Source: Bacteroidota bacterium (GTDB lineage: Bacteria > Bacteroidota > Bacteroidia > Bacteroidales > JAGONC01). From it: a stretch of 64,000 nt of DNA. Location of the stretch: positions 1-64,000 of the forward strand of contig JAKLFC010000001.1 of assembly GCA_022711405.1 (NCBI GenBank), given 5' to 3'. A program made the position numbers and the translations under genes. The first letter of the stretch is position 1, and every line of letters starts with the position of its first letter. Below the pieces are notes generated by a model. That model made no database searches. It was not told the DNA's origin and saw only the letters and a program-made list of their open reading frames with translations. Shown here in pieces: positions 15,334-24,610 of the stretch.

Positions 15334-15918
15334 GTGAAAAATAAATATTCAAGGATTTTGATCTTTCTGGCGGGGCTGAGCCTGATCGGATTGTTTCTGT
15401 TTCCGGTCTGGAAGATTACCCTGGAAGCGCCACAATATCCCGGTGGAATTTCCATGTACATCTGGATTAACAAGATCAGCGGTGACAGCCCCGGAACACT
15501 GCAGAACATCAACATCCTCAATCACTACATTGGCATGCAGGCCATTCACCCTGACTCGATCCCGGAACTGAACTATTTTCAGTACATCGTCATATTGATG
15601 ACCTTGCTGGCTTTTCTGCTGGCGGCCTTTCACAAAAGGTCCCTGTTGCTGATCTGGACCATTGTCCTGGTCCTTTTATCAGCATTTGCCCTCTATGATT
15701 TTTATCAATGGGAGTACGACTATGGTCACAACCTGTCGCCTGATGCGGCCATTAAAGTACCGGGAATGACCTATCAGCCGCCTTTTCTCGGTGATAAAAC
15801 GCTGCTGAACTTCGTCGCTTATTCCTATCCCTCCCTTGGATCTGTCTTTATTGGTTTATCCATGCTCTTTGGCGGAATGGCCTTTATTTTCAAACGTAAA
15901 TACAATATTGAACAATGA
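15334..15918 (+). CDS. NosB-like membrane protein of the nos operon
   Basis: 194 residues with about four membrane helices (near 6-25, 86-103, 110-128, 165-185) and an extracytoplasmic stretch between helices 1 and 2. It begins with GTG at 15334. It lies between nosZ and nosL, the place where clade II nos clusters usually carry a membrane protein called NosB of unknown function. Conserved-looking segments are 'FPVWKITLEAPQYP' near the first helix and 'KVPGMTYQPPFLGDKTLLNFVAYSYP' before the last. Its stop overlaps the nosL start by 4 nt (ATGA), indicating coupled translation. Assignment rests on position and topology. Confidence 0.65.
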   Translation: MKNKYSRILIFLAGLSLIGLFLFPVWKITLEAPQYPGGISMYIWINKISGDSPGTLQNINILNHYIGMQAIHPDSIPELNYFQYIVILMTLLAFLLAAFHKRSLLLIWTIVLVLLSAFALYDFYQWEYDYGHNLSPDAAIKVPGMTYQPPFLGDKTLLNFVAYSYPSLGSVFIGLSMLFGGMAFIFKRKYNIEQ

Positions 15919-16379
15919 ATCAGAAAGTTCTTTTCATGCTTCTTATTACCGCCCTGGTCATGGCATCATGTTCCAGGGGGCCGGTTCCCATTGAGTACGG
16001 CTCAGATGAATGTCATCATTGCAGCATGGTGATCATGGATGATCAGTATGCTGCAGAGATCGTACTGAAAACTGGCAAGGCCTATAAATTCGATGCGATC
16101 GAGTGCATGGTCCGTTACATGGATAAGGATCCGCTGGTGAAGGATGATGCCCTCCTTTTTCTTATTACAGATCATGATCATCCAGGCGAACTGATCAATG
16201 CGGGTACTGGCTATGTACTGCACAGCAAAGATCTGCCGAGTCCCATGGGAATGTTCCTCACCGGGTTCAGCAGCGAGCAGGCAGCAAAGGAAGCGCAGAA
16301 TGTCCACGGAGGGAACATGTATTCCTGGGATGAATTACTTGCATCCTTCGGAGGCTTATCCATGGAAGACGCTCCCTGA
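15915..16379 (+). CDS. nosL: NosL, copper-binding lipoprotein for NosZ maturation
   Basis: 154 residues. Signal with lipobox VMASC (Cys19), then the NosL core 'ECHHCSMVIMDDQYAAEIVLKTGKAYKFDAIECMV'. The C-x-x-C and Met residues fit Cu(I) binding. NosL is the copper chaperone feeding the NosDFY system that assembles the CuZ centre. It overlaps its upstream neighbour by 4 nt and nosD by 1 nt, so it is firmly inside the operon. Confidence 0.92.
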   Translation: MNQKVLFMLLITALVMASCSRGPVPIEYGSDECHHCSMVIMDDQYAAEIVLKTGKAYKFDAIECMVRYMDKDPLVKDDALLFLITDHDHPGELINAGTGYVLHSKDLPSPMGMFLTGFSSEQAAKEAQNVHGGNMYSWDELLASFGGLSMEDAP

Positions 16380-17635
16380 TGTTCCGTTTTGACTATAAAA
16401 TAGCAGGTTCCATGGTCCTTTCCTGTCTCTTGCTGATATCTGTGGCGGCAGGGGCGGATACTCTTTCCGTTTCACCTGACAGCCGGTTCAGTTCCATTCA
16501 GGATGCGGTTAATCATGCCCGATCCGGTGATGTCATTTTTGTGCAACATGCAACTTACCATGAAGGAAATATCCTGATCGACAAAAAATTGAACCTGACT
16601 GGGATTGAATATCCAGAGATTTATCCCGGTGATACTGCAGAGGGCTTTGTGGTGATTGCCGACAGTGTGGTCATCCGTGGTTTTCAGATCAGCGATGTGG
16701 CAAGGAGCTACCTGAAGGACCGTGCAGGAATTCGTATCAATGACTGCAGGCATTGCCTGATAGAGAATAACAGGCTGATCAGGACATTTTTTGGGATCTA
16801 CCTTAAGAATGCACGGGGCTGCATCATCCGTGACAATGAAATCGAGGGTGTTCCAGGGGATGAAGCATCTACGGGAAATGCCATACATCTCTGGTACTCA
16901 AAGGATATAACGGTTGAACGGAATACGGCACGGGGACACCGGGATGGAATCTACCTTGAATTTGTTGAAAACAGCCATGTAGAAAACAATTTCAGTGAGA
17001 ATAACATCCGATATGGCCTGCATTTTATGTTTTCCAACAACGATGATTACCGTTACAATACGTTCCGGAAAAATGGGGCGGGAGTCGCGGTCATGTACTC
17101 CCGGAACATTATCATGGAAAACAATGTATTTGAGCAGAATCGTGGAAGCTCTTCCTATGGCCTTCTGCTCAAGGATATCCTCGACGGGCAGATACGGTTC
17201 AATCACTTCATTGAAAATACCATAGGGATCTATGCCGATGGATCGAACCGAATCCTTTACGAATTCAACGAATTCAGGGAGAATGGCTGGGCACTTAAAA
17301 TACTGGGCAGCTGCTCTGACAACACCATCACACAGAATAACTTTACGGGCAATACCTTTGATGTCATGACCAACAGCAAGACCTCCATGAATACGTTTAC
17401 GGGCAATTACTGGAGCCATTACTCAGGCTATGATCTGGACCGTGACGGGGTAGGGGACGTTCCGTACAGGCCTGTACGGTTGTTTTCCTACATTGTCGGT
17501 AATGTGCCATCATCCATCCTGCTGCTGCGAAGTTTTTTCGTGGAACTGCTGAATTATGCCGAGCAGATCACACCGGCTGTGACTCCAGCGTTCCTTGAAG
17601 ACCGGTCTCCACGGATGAAAATCATAAAACCATGA
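16379..17635 (+). CDS. nosD: NosD, periplasmic beta-helix copper-site assembly protein
   Basis: 418 residues. After a signal peptide (cleavage near AAGA, residue 26) comes a right-handed parallel beta-helix made of many 'IENNRLI...GIYLKNA..CIIRDNEIEG' turns, the CASH/NosD architecture. The C-terminal segment carries 'GNYWSHYSGYDLDRDGVGDVPY', a NosD hallmark. It works with NosF and NosY to load the CuZ site of NosZ. The start shares one base with the nosL stop and the end overlaps nosF by 4 nt. Confidence 0.93.
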   Translation: MFRFDYKIAGSMVLSCLLLISVAAGADTLSVSPDSRFSSIQDAVNHARSGDVIFVQHATYHEGNILIDKKLNLTGIEYPEIYPGDTAEGFVVIADSVVIRGFQISDVARSYLKDRAGIRINDCRHCLIENNRLIRTFFGIYLKNARGCIIRDNEIEGVPGDEASTGNAIHLWYSKDITVERNTARGHRDGIYLEFVENSHVENNFSENNIRYGLHFMFSNNDDYRYNTFRKNGAGVAVMYSRNIIMENNVFEQNRGSSSYGLLLKDILDGQIRFNHFIENTIGIYADGSNRILYEFNEFRENGWALKILGSCSDNTITQNNFTGNTFDVMTNSKTSMNTFTGNYWSHYSGYDLDRDGVGDVPYRPVRLFSYIVGNVPSSILLLRSFFVELLNYAEQITPAVTPAFLEDRSPRMKIIKP

Positions 17636-18342
17636 TAGAGGTCAGCGGGCTCCATAAATCTTTTGGGAGAAATACTGTACTGAAGGGTATCGATCTTGTC
17701 CTGCCTGCGGGGAATGTGACCGCTGTTCTCGGGCCGAACGGATCCGGGAAGACCACGCTGCTGAAAAGCATACTGGGCATGGTCCTTCCTGACAAGGGTG
17801 ATATCCGGGTCCTTGGCAGATCCATTCATCATCAGTGGGAGTACAGGCAAGCCATCGGGTATTTGCCCCAGATTGCACGGTTTCCTGAGAACCTGACAGT
17901 CCAGGAGCTGATCCGCATGGTAATGGACCTACGCCGCCAGCGAGCCGATGAAGGGCCTCTTCTTGCCCTCTTTGATCTGGAACACTTCCTGAAAAAGCGA
18001 TTAAGGTATCTTTCCGGAGGTACGCGCCAGAAGATCAATGTGATGCTGGCCTTCCTTTTCGATCATCAGATCATGATCCTGGATGAACCGACGGCGGGGC
18101 TTGATCCGCTGGCTGTGCTGCACCTTAAGGAGCTCATCCGGAATGAAAGGCAGAAGGGGAAGACCATTTGCCTGACCACCCACATCCTTCCGCTGGTGGA
18201 TGACATTGCTGACAGGGTGGTTTACCTGCTGGAAGGAAATGTTTACTTCGAAGGGACCATCGGACAACTGAAGGAAAAGTACAAAGGAGGAAACACAGAA
18301 TCGGCCATTGGAAGGATGCTTCAGCCTGAGAAGTATGATTAA
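17632..18342 (+). CDS. nosF: NosF, ABC transporter ATPase
   Basis: 236 residues with Walker A GPNGSGKT (34-41), the signature 'YLSGGTRQKINV', Walker B 'IMILDEPTAGLD' and the switch histidine in 'LTTHIL'. It powers the NosDFY complex in the inner membrane for copper-sulfur centre assembly. ATGA overlap with nosD and an 8-nt overlap with nosY indicate translational coupling. Confidence 0.93.
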   Translation: MIEVSGLHKSFGRNTVLKGIDLVLPAGNVTAVLGPNGSGKTTLLKSILGMVLPDKGDIRVLGRSIHHQWEYRQAIGYLPQIARFPENLTVQELIRMVMDLRRQRADEGPLLALFDLEHFLKKRLRYLSGGTRQKINVMLAFLFDHQIMILDEPTAGLDPLAVLHLKELIRNERQKGKTICLTTHILPLVDDIADRVVYLLEGNVYFEGTIGQLKEKYKGGNTESAIGRMLQPEKYD

Positions 18343-19117
18343 GATATTGAAATACAGTTTTTTTGATCTTATCAGGAGCAAATGGAGCCTGATCTACTTC
18401 CTGTTTTACCTGGCGGTGACCTTTGGATTGCTCTATATGAGTTCTGACAGTTCCAAAGCTTTCCTGAGCCTGAGCAATATCGTACTGCTCATCACACCGT
18501 TGACAGGTACGTTGTTCGGTGCGTTGTATTATTATAACTCAAAGGAATTCAATGAGTTATTATTGGCATTGCCAATCCGGAGGTCTGCCATTTTCATTGG
18601 AAGGTACCTTGGTCTGTCCCTGTCGTTATCGCTTAGCTTCCTGGCTGGGGTGTGCATACCTTTTCTCTTCTATGGTTTTCAGAAAGCTATCGGTCCCGGG
18701 GGATTTGCATTGTTTCTCATGACAGGTGTGATGCTGACCCTGATCTTTTCAGCGATTTCTTTTCTTATTGCATTAAAGAATGACAACACGATCAAAGGAT
18801 TCGGGATATGCCTGCTGGTATGGTTATTCCTTTCCATACTCTTCGACGGTATCTTTTTGATCCTGCTGGTGTATTTTGAACGTTATCCCCTGGATAAGCT
18901 GGCACTGGCACTTACGCTGTTGAATCCCATCGATCTTTCGAGGATCATCATGACATTGCAGATGGATATTTCTGCGTTGCTGGGTTACACAGGGGCCGTT
19001 TTCCGCAGGTTTTTCGGTAGTGCTTCCGGGATTATTTATGCTTCTCTGGCCCTGATGTTCTGGATCGCGGTACCAGTCTGGCTGATTCTGATCATATCAA
19101 GGCGAAAGGATTTCTAG
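18335..19117 (+). CDS. nosY: NosY, ABC transporter permease
   Basis: About 260 residues with six predicted membrane helices; belongs to the ABC-2 permease type that pairs with NosF. I chose the ATG at 18335, which overlaps the nosF stop by 8 nt and gives 'MIKILKYSFFDLIRSKW', the usual NosY start; an upstream in-frame codon at 18308 would add nine unconserved residues. The 3' end overlaps the convergent ccsBA gene by 4 nt, leaving no room for a terminator between them. Confidence 0.88.
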   Translation: MIKILKYSFFDLIRSKWSLIYFLFYLAVTFGLLYMSSDSSKAFLSLSNIVLLITPLTGTLFGALYYYNSKEFNELLLALPIRRSAIFIGRYLGLSLSLSLSFLAGVCIPFLFYGFQKAIGPGGFALFLMTGVMLTLIFSAISFLIALKNDNTIKGFGICLLVWLFLSILFDGIFLILLVYFERYPLDKLALALTLLNPIDLSRIIMTLQMDISALLGYTGAVFRRFFGSASGIIYASLALMFWIAVPVWLILIISRRKDF

Positions 19118-22100
19118 GAAGGTACTGTTCTGCAGGCTTTTCGTTCGTTCAGCCATGCAAAAAGAGACACGACCGCGACGATGGCAAGGGTGTAATAGAC
19201 AAATCGGGGGATGGGTACAGGATCTCCGCTGGCATAAGAGTGCAGACCGGAGAGGTAGTAATTCACCCCGAAATAAGTCATCAGCACCGAGCTGAATCCA
19301 ATGAGTGCGGCGAAATTAAATGCGAAGTTGCCTCGCAATCCGGGGATCATCCGCATGTGGATGATGAAGGAATAGACCAGCATGGTGATCAGTGCCCAGG
19401 TCTCCTTGGGATCCCAGCCCCAGTAGCGTCCCCATGACTCATTGGCCCAAACGGCGCCGAGAAAGGTTCCGATGCTGACCAGCACCAGGCCGATGGTCAG
19501 GTTGATCTCGTTGATGTTGGTGAGCTCTTCCAGGGTCAGGCTCATCTTTGCCCGGTTCGTGTCTGTCCTGAAATTGATCAGTACCAGTGCCAGGAATCCG
19601 ATCAGGGCTCCAATGGCCAGGAAACTGTAGCTTGCCGTGATCACGGCCACATGGATGATGAGCCAGTAGGATTTCAGCACCGGCACGAGGTTGGTGATCT
19701 GGGGATCCAGCCAGGCCATGTTACCCACCATCAGCGTGAGCGAGGCAAGGATGGTGGTAATGGCCAGCGCGATGAAGGATCTGCGTGCGAAGATCAATCC
19801 TGACAGTACCGTCGCCCAGGCGATGTAGATCATGGTCTCATAGCCGTTGCTCCAGGGAGCATGCCCTGAAATGTACCAGCGGGCGGCAAGGCCCAGCGTA
19901 TGCAGGACAAAAAGGGCAATGATCAGAATGACAAAAGAGCGCTTCAACCATTTTGTGACTTGTCTGCCCGATAGTGTCTCAATAAACAGAAGGATCAGAA
20001 AAAGAAAACCGAACAGGGCATAAAGAGGGTACAGCCTTTTAAAAATGTTCAACCGGTTGTAGGTGATCTCCATTGATTTTTTTGTCACCGACGGATAGAT
20101 ATCCGACCCGTACTTTTGCTGGTAGAGGTTGATGAGGTTGACTGACTCATTGGCAAGGGTCCATGATCCTTTTTCTGTTGCATCATTCACTGCCCTGATG
20201 TACATGGAGGTCATGGTATTTACCAGTTCATAATTGGCGCTGTCCTGAAACTGCTGAATATCCTCCGTGGGAGGCATCCAGGTGTGGGTGGAGTCGCCGG
20301 GTTGCGGGAAAATTTTCAGGATCGTTCCGGAATAGATCATGTAGCAAATATTCATTCTCTCATCCACCTTCATGATATCCTTATCAAAAGCATTTCGCTG
20401 GGCTGGCTTTTTGTTGTAGGCTTCATCCACATAGCTGCTGATCTTGTATGCGCCCCTTTCCATATCAATGAAATCCTCATACGAGGCGTATTTGCCTCTG
20501 ACACCCAGCACTGTTCTCAATGATTCGTCCGATACTTTGATCATGGGTACTTTCTGCCAGGTGACGGGATCAGTGAGCATTCCCAGCAGGACCTGGTCGG
20601 AATTCATTCCCATGAACATGTCCTTTCTGCAGACCTTCCGGAGCAACTCTGATGACAGGGTATTGACCGGTTTGATACGCCCTCCGTTATCCTGTACCAT
20701 CAGTTCACCAAACCGCTTTGCATGATCTTCTTCAATCAATTTAATACCATAGGATGTGTCCTGCTTGCCGGGTGTCTGCCGGGCCATTGCCGGTGAGCCG
20801 AAGAAAAGCATGAGTGCAATCAGGGGCAACAGTGATGTTTTCTCCAGGCGTATCCGGTTGGATTCCCTGATCAGGAACCGGAACCTGCTGTTCTTGCTGA
20901 AGAAGTTCAGAACAAGCGCCAGGGCCATCAGGAAATATCCCAGGTAGGTCACAAAAGTGCCCCAGTAGTCATGGTTGACCGAAAGGATGGTACCCAGTTC
21001 ATCCTGGTCGTAGGATGACTGGTAAAATCGGAATCCTCCGTAATGCAACACGTTGTTCATGAAGATTCTCCGGGGTTCTCTGATTCCGTGGCGTTCATCG
21101 AATAGGGTGACCTCGCTTGCAAATGAAGAAGGACTCATGGACCCGGGATACCGTTCCAGTTGAAAGTCGCGAAGCTCCAATGAAAAGGGTATCTCTATGT
21201 ACCTGGCGCCATAGGTCAGGGTAAATTCAACACCTTCGATGCGGGTGGTCGCTGGTTCGCCGATATACCCATCCCCCCCGAAAAGGACAAGTTCCTCCTC
21301 GGTGCCTTTATAACTCAGTGTAACAATGGCCGCGTTGTGAAGTTTATGCTCAGAATTCTCAGGAGCACTGACAAGCTTGATGGATCCTTTTTCCATAAAC
21401 GATTTGACGACAAAACTGATGCCCTGACAGGTAAAAAGCTTCATGGTCAGGAGTGGATGGGCGGTAAATGCCTCCAGGGTATCTGCCTCACCTGTAGCCA
21501 TGTTGGTTTCATAAACAGGCCATGGAGCCAAAAAGGTCAGTTCATTATTTAAAAAGGAGATCCTGACCGCAGCCGTATCTTCAGTTTCTTTTTGGAAACA
21601 AAACGTTACGGATCCTGAAGTCAAACTTTCTCCCGGTTGCAGAAATCGTGTTTCCCGATCTCCCTGGTTGATCGTTATCAATGTAATGACAGGTGATCCA
21701 TTTGGATCTTCGATGACCGTCTCACCCGCGTTATCAATATATTGTATTAACCCGACCTTTACCTTCTCATCGCCAATGGCAAGCGTTTGGCTGAATTTGT
21801 TCTTCCCGTTTGCAAAGAACAGAACGGGGCTTGCTTTATGCCAGGTCTCCGGGCCCTGCTTTGCCTGCATCTGGATATAGGTTTGATCTGATATAATCCT
21901 GCTGGAGCTCTCTTTCTCCCGTATATGCATCATGCCTTCATATCCGATGAAACGTGTGATGGCTGCCCCCAGCAGGATGATGATGAATCCGAGATGAAAA
22001 ACCAGGACATTGTATTTTTTTCGCTGGATCAATTTAAACCGGAGTATGTTGCCGAGCATGCTCGCTGCCGTCACTGCCAGCAGGATCTCGAACCATGTTG

Positions 22101-22239
22101 CACTGTATACCAGTGCCCTGGCTGTTGGTGTTCCAAAGTCATTTTCGATGAAGGTGGCGATGGCAATGGACATAGCAAATACCATCATCAGGGTCAGGGC
22201 GAACTGCATCGAAAAAACGAAGTCGAGGAGTTTCTTCAT
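19114..22239 (-). CDS. Fused ResB-CcsA cytochrome c synthase (System II)
   Basis: 1041 residues. The N-terminal half is ResB/CcsB-like (membrane helices near 10-30, 42-58 and 70-90, a large periplasmic domain, another helix near 430). The C-terminal third is CcsA/CcmC-like, with several helices and the haem-handling WWD motif 'WANESWGRYWGWDPKETWA'. The protein exports haem and attaches it to CxxCH cytochromes in the periplasm. It follows actF by 23 nt and is likely in the same operon, which fits the need to mature the haems of ActA, ActE and the nos cytochrome. Fused CcsBA is common in Bacteroidetes. Confidence 0.92.
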   Translation of the reverse strand: MKKLLDFVFSMQFALTLMMVFAMSIAIATFIENDFGTPTARALVYSATWFEILLAVTAASMLGNILRFKLIQRKKYNVLVFHLGFIIILLGAAITRFIGYEGMMHIREKESSSRIISDQTYIQMQAKQGPETWHKASPVLFFANGKNKFSQTLAIGDEKVKVGLIQYIDNAGETVIEDPNGSPVITLITINQGDRETRFLQPGESLTSGSVTFCFQKETEDTAAVRISFLNNELTFLAPWPVYETNMATGEADTLEAFTAHPLLTMKLFTCQGISFVVKSFMEKGSIKLVSAPENSEHKLHNAAIVTLSYKGTEEELVLFGGDGYIGEPATTRIEGVEFTLTYGARYIEIPFSLELRDFQLERYPGSMSPSSFASEVTLFDERHGIREPRRIFMNNVLHYGGFRFYQSSYDQDELGTILSVNHDYWGTFVTYLGYFLMALALVLNFFSKNSRFRFLIRESNRIRLEKTSLLPLIALMLFFGSPAMARQTPGKQDTSYGIKLIEEDHAKRFGELMVQDNGGRIKPVNTLSSELLRKVCRKDMFMGMNSDQVLLGMLTDPVTWQKVPMIKVSDESLRTVLGVRGKYASYEDFIDMERGAYKISSYVDEAYNKKPAQRNAFDKDIMKVDERMNICYMIYSGTILKIFPQPGDSTHTWMPPTEDIQQFQDSANYELVNTMTSMYIRAVNDATEKGSWTLANESVNLINLYQQKYGSDIYPSVTKKSMEITYNRLNIFKRLYPLYALFGFLFLILLFIETLSGRQVTKWLKRSFVILIIALFVLHTLGLAARWYISGHAPWSNGYETMIYIAWATVLSGLIFARRSFIALAITTILASLTLMVGNMAWLDPQITNLVPVLKSYWLIIHVAVITASYSFLAIGALIGFLALVLINFRTDTNRAKMSLTLEELTNINEINLTIGLVLVSIGTFLGAVWANESWGRYWGWDPKETWALITMLVYSFIIHMRMIPGLRGNFAFNFAALIGFSSVLMTYFGVNYYLSGLHSYASGDPVPIPRFVYYTLAIVAVVSLFAWLNERKACRTVPS

Positions 22240-22262
22240 GGGATTTGGAATTTACCATGCAT

Positions 22263-23432
22263 CTATACACGTTGGTGTTCCGTACACTCCTTCAGATAGG
22301 GGTGCCTGCGAGGGATCAGCGGTGTGCGGCTGAGCGACCAGCCCACCACCAGGCTGAACAATCCGAGGAATCCGATGAAACTTCCCACTTCTATAAAACC
22401 GATCTTAAAATGATGGATGGTACCAGGGAAGATTTGCTGGTAGAGGTCGATCCATTGCCCGATGATGAGTGCGATACAGATGGGGACCAGGATTTTTATC
22501 CTGGAGCCTAACTTACCCGAGAGCAGGGGAATGAACGGGATCAGGAAATTGATGATCAGTTCGGCATAAAAGAAGGGTTTGAATTCACCTTTTGTACGGG
22601 GCAGATAATACACGGTCTCCTCCGGAATATTGGCATACCAGATCAGGATGTACTGGGCAAACCACATATAGGTCCAGATCATGCTCAGGACCAGAATATA
22701 TTTGGAAAAATCCCTGAGATGGGATGGATTAAGGAAAGGCAGGTACCCCAGCTTATTGAGGATAATGACGATCAGTGTGACGATGACCGTTCCGTGGAAG
22801 AACGCCATGGCGAAGTTCCTGACGGCGAATATGGTGCTGAACCAGTGCACGTCGATCGACATGATCCAGTCGAAGGCTGAAAGGGAGAAAGAGACAGCCA
22901 GAACGAAAATGTAGACTTTTGAAAGAAACTGTGCTTTATGAAAATAATCCAGTCCTCCCTTTTCATCCTCTTTCCTCGAGTAGCGGAGAAGCAGGAGCGC
23001 GATGAGGATCCAGGCGGCAAAAAAGAGGATATAGCGGGCTACGAAAAAGGGCATGTTCAGGTAAGGTGCCTTGTGGGCGATGACCGGATCCAGAAGGGCA
23101 TCGTGGTGGGCCCAGTGGTAGATATGACCGGCTCCGAAAAGAATGGGCAGCATGGTGATCGCTGCCACTGGGATGAATGTTCCCATGGCCATTGGGATCC
23201 TCAGGAATCCGGCCGACCATCCGGAGCCGCTTACATACTGGATCGCCAGCCAGAAAGTTGCCCCGATGGCCACGGTAAGAAAATAGTAATTGTTGAGCAG
23301 CAGGTTGGCCCAGAATCGGGGGGAATCGGTGAATGCACCTGTCACCAGGGCTGCCACCCCGATAAGGATCAAAACTACTGTCAGGATTTTGAACCGGGAG
23401 GATAATGTGACCTGTTTGTCCATGGTCTGCAA
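22263..23432 (-). CDS. actF: Alternative complex III subunit ActF
   Basis: 389 residues, about ten membrane helices, quinol:cytochrome c oxidoreductase quinone-binding subunit 2. ActF is a shortened relative of the NrfD-type subunit ActC. Polar and charged residues inside membrane spans ('GAGHIYHWAHHDALLDP', 'FDWIMSIDVHWFST') are the kind proposed for proton transfer. It is the last act gene, 42 nt after actE and 23 nt before ccsBA. Confidence 0.9.
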   Translation of the reverse strand: MQTMDKQVTLSSRFKILTVVLILIGVAALVTGAFTDSPRFWANLLLNNYYFLTVAIGATFWLAIQYVSGSGWSAGFLRIPMAMGTFIPVAAITMLPILFGAGHIYHWAHHDALLDPVIAHKAPYLNMPFFVARYILFFAAWILIALLLLRYSRKEDEKGGLDYFHKAQFLSKVYIFVLAVSFSLSAFDWIMSIDVHWFSTIFAVRNFAMAFFHGTVIVTLIVIILNKLGYLPFLNPSHLRDFSKYILVLSMIWTYMWFAQYILIWYANIPEETVYYLPRTKGEFKPFFYAELIINFLIPFIPLLSGKLGSRIKILVPICIALIIGQWIDLYQQIFPGTIHHFKIGFIEVGSFIGFLGLFSLVVGWSLSRTPLIPRRHPYLKECTEHQRV

Positions 23433-23474
23433 TGTTTTTATTCGCTGGGGATTTTAATGACTATACATAAGGAT

Positions 23475-24053
23475 TTATTTCCGGCTGAGATCCCGCACAT
23501 AATGAATGATCTTCCAACGGTTTTCTGCGGTGACCTGGGGACCATGTGCCCCCATCAACCCTGAAAGCGAGCCAGTGGTAATGACATGGAAAATCTCGCC
23601 ATCCGGTTTGCTTTGTACGTAGGATTCGACAAGCGATGTTGGTTTTGCAGGAAACAATTTTGCCGAATACAGATAGCCGTCGCCTTTACCTTCTTTTCCG
23701 TGACAATTCATACAGTGTATCTCATATTGAGCTTTTCCTTCAGCAAGCGTGACAGGTGTAACGGATAAGGGATTGATCAGTTCTGCACCGGCCCTGATCT
23801 GATCGGCATATGACTTTGCCTGGTAAGGATACGGGATCTGTCCCCTGGCAATAGTACCCGGTAAGGGACTCTGCATCGTCAGGCTGTCTTTTAAATATGG
23901 ATTGGCCGTATATGCATTGTACGGTTCTGAATAATACATATCGGGCATATATGACCATCCGGGATGATTCCTGTTATGATGGCAGGATGACAGGAAAATC
24001 GCCAGGATCATTGCTATGTATGAGAAATAAACGGATTTTAATTTTGAGAACAT
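23475..24053 (-). CDS. actE: Alternative complex III subunit ActE, monohaem cytochrome c lipoprotein
   Basis: 192 residues with a lipobox-like FLSSC near residue 24, a proline-rich linker 'YMPDMYYSEPYNAYTANPYLKDS' typical of ActE, and one haem motif CMNCH in 'IHCMNCHGKEGKGDGYLY'. A distal methionine is likely in 'LSGLMGAHGPQVT'. It is a membrane-attached electron exit subunit of ACIII. Gaps of 11 nt to actD and 42 nt to actF. Confidence 0.9.
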   Translation of the reverse strand: MFSKLKSVYFSYIAMILAIFLSSCHHNRNHPGWSYMPDMYYSEPYNAYTANPYLKDSLTMQSPLPGTIARGQIPYPYQAKSYADQIRAGAELINPLSVTPVTLAEGKAQYEIHCMNCHGKEGKGDGYLYSAKLFPAKPTSLVESYVQSKPDGEIFHVITTGSLSGLMGAHGPQVTAENRWKIIHYVRDLSRK

Positions 24054-24064
24054 AGCTCGGATGA

Positions 24065-24610
24065 TTAATCGTTTTCTTCTTTAAAATCTTCAGGCTCAGG
24101 CCGTTCATTGATCTCTTCTGCACCTGTTTGTTTTATCAGGCTTGTGATTCTGTCGATCTCCTCTTTTTTCATGGAAGGATCCTTGCCGATCACGATCAGG
24201 AACTTGTCGTCGATGCTTCGGGGGTCGATCATGACGGCTTTTTTGCCAGGACCGATCTTCTGGCGGATGAAAAACGTCATAAAGGTAAGCAGGGTGGCAA
24301 CGAAGATCGTCATGACGAACATGATGATGATGAACGACAGGGAATTCAGCGGCTTTCCCCCGAATTTGAGAGGATAGTTCACCACGGAGGTCCAGAAAAG
24401 AAATGCGAAGGTGATGCCGACTCCGATCACGCCATAGATAAAGGTCATGACGGGGAGTCTGGTCTCCAGCCCCAGGATATGGAATACCCTGTGCACAGGA
24501 AAGGGCATGAAGACATTCTTAATGACGATACCGCTGTCTTTGATCTTTTGAACGGCATCTGCGAAGACGTCTTCATCGCTATAGACCCCGATGATATTGA
24601 TCTTACTCAT
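24065..24610 (-). CDS. actD: Alternative complex III subunit ActD (DUF3341)
   Basis: 181 residues: a cytoplasmic alpha/beta start ('INIIGVYSDEDVFADAVQKIKDSG'), two membrane helices (about 58-78 and 95-117) and a charged tail ending 'EDFKEEND'. This is the DUF3341 architecture of ActD, which packs against ActC/ActF. Its start overlaps the actC stop by 8 nt. Confidence 0.9.
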   Translation of the reverse strand: MSKINIIGVYSDEDVFADAVQKIKDSGIVIKNVFMPFPVHRVFHILGLETRLPVMTFIYGVIGVGITFAFLFWTSVVNYPLKFGGKPLNSLSFIIIMFVMTIFVATLLTFMTFFIRQKIGPGKKAVMIDPRSIDDKFLIVIGKDPSMKKEEIDRITSLIKQTGAEEINERPEPEDFKEEND

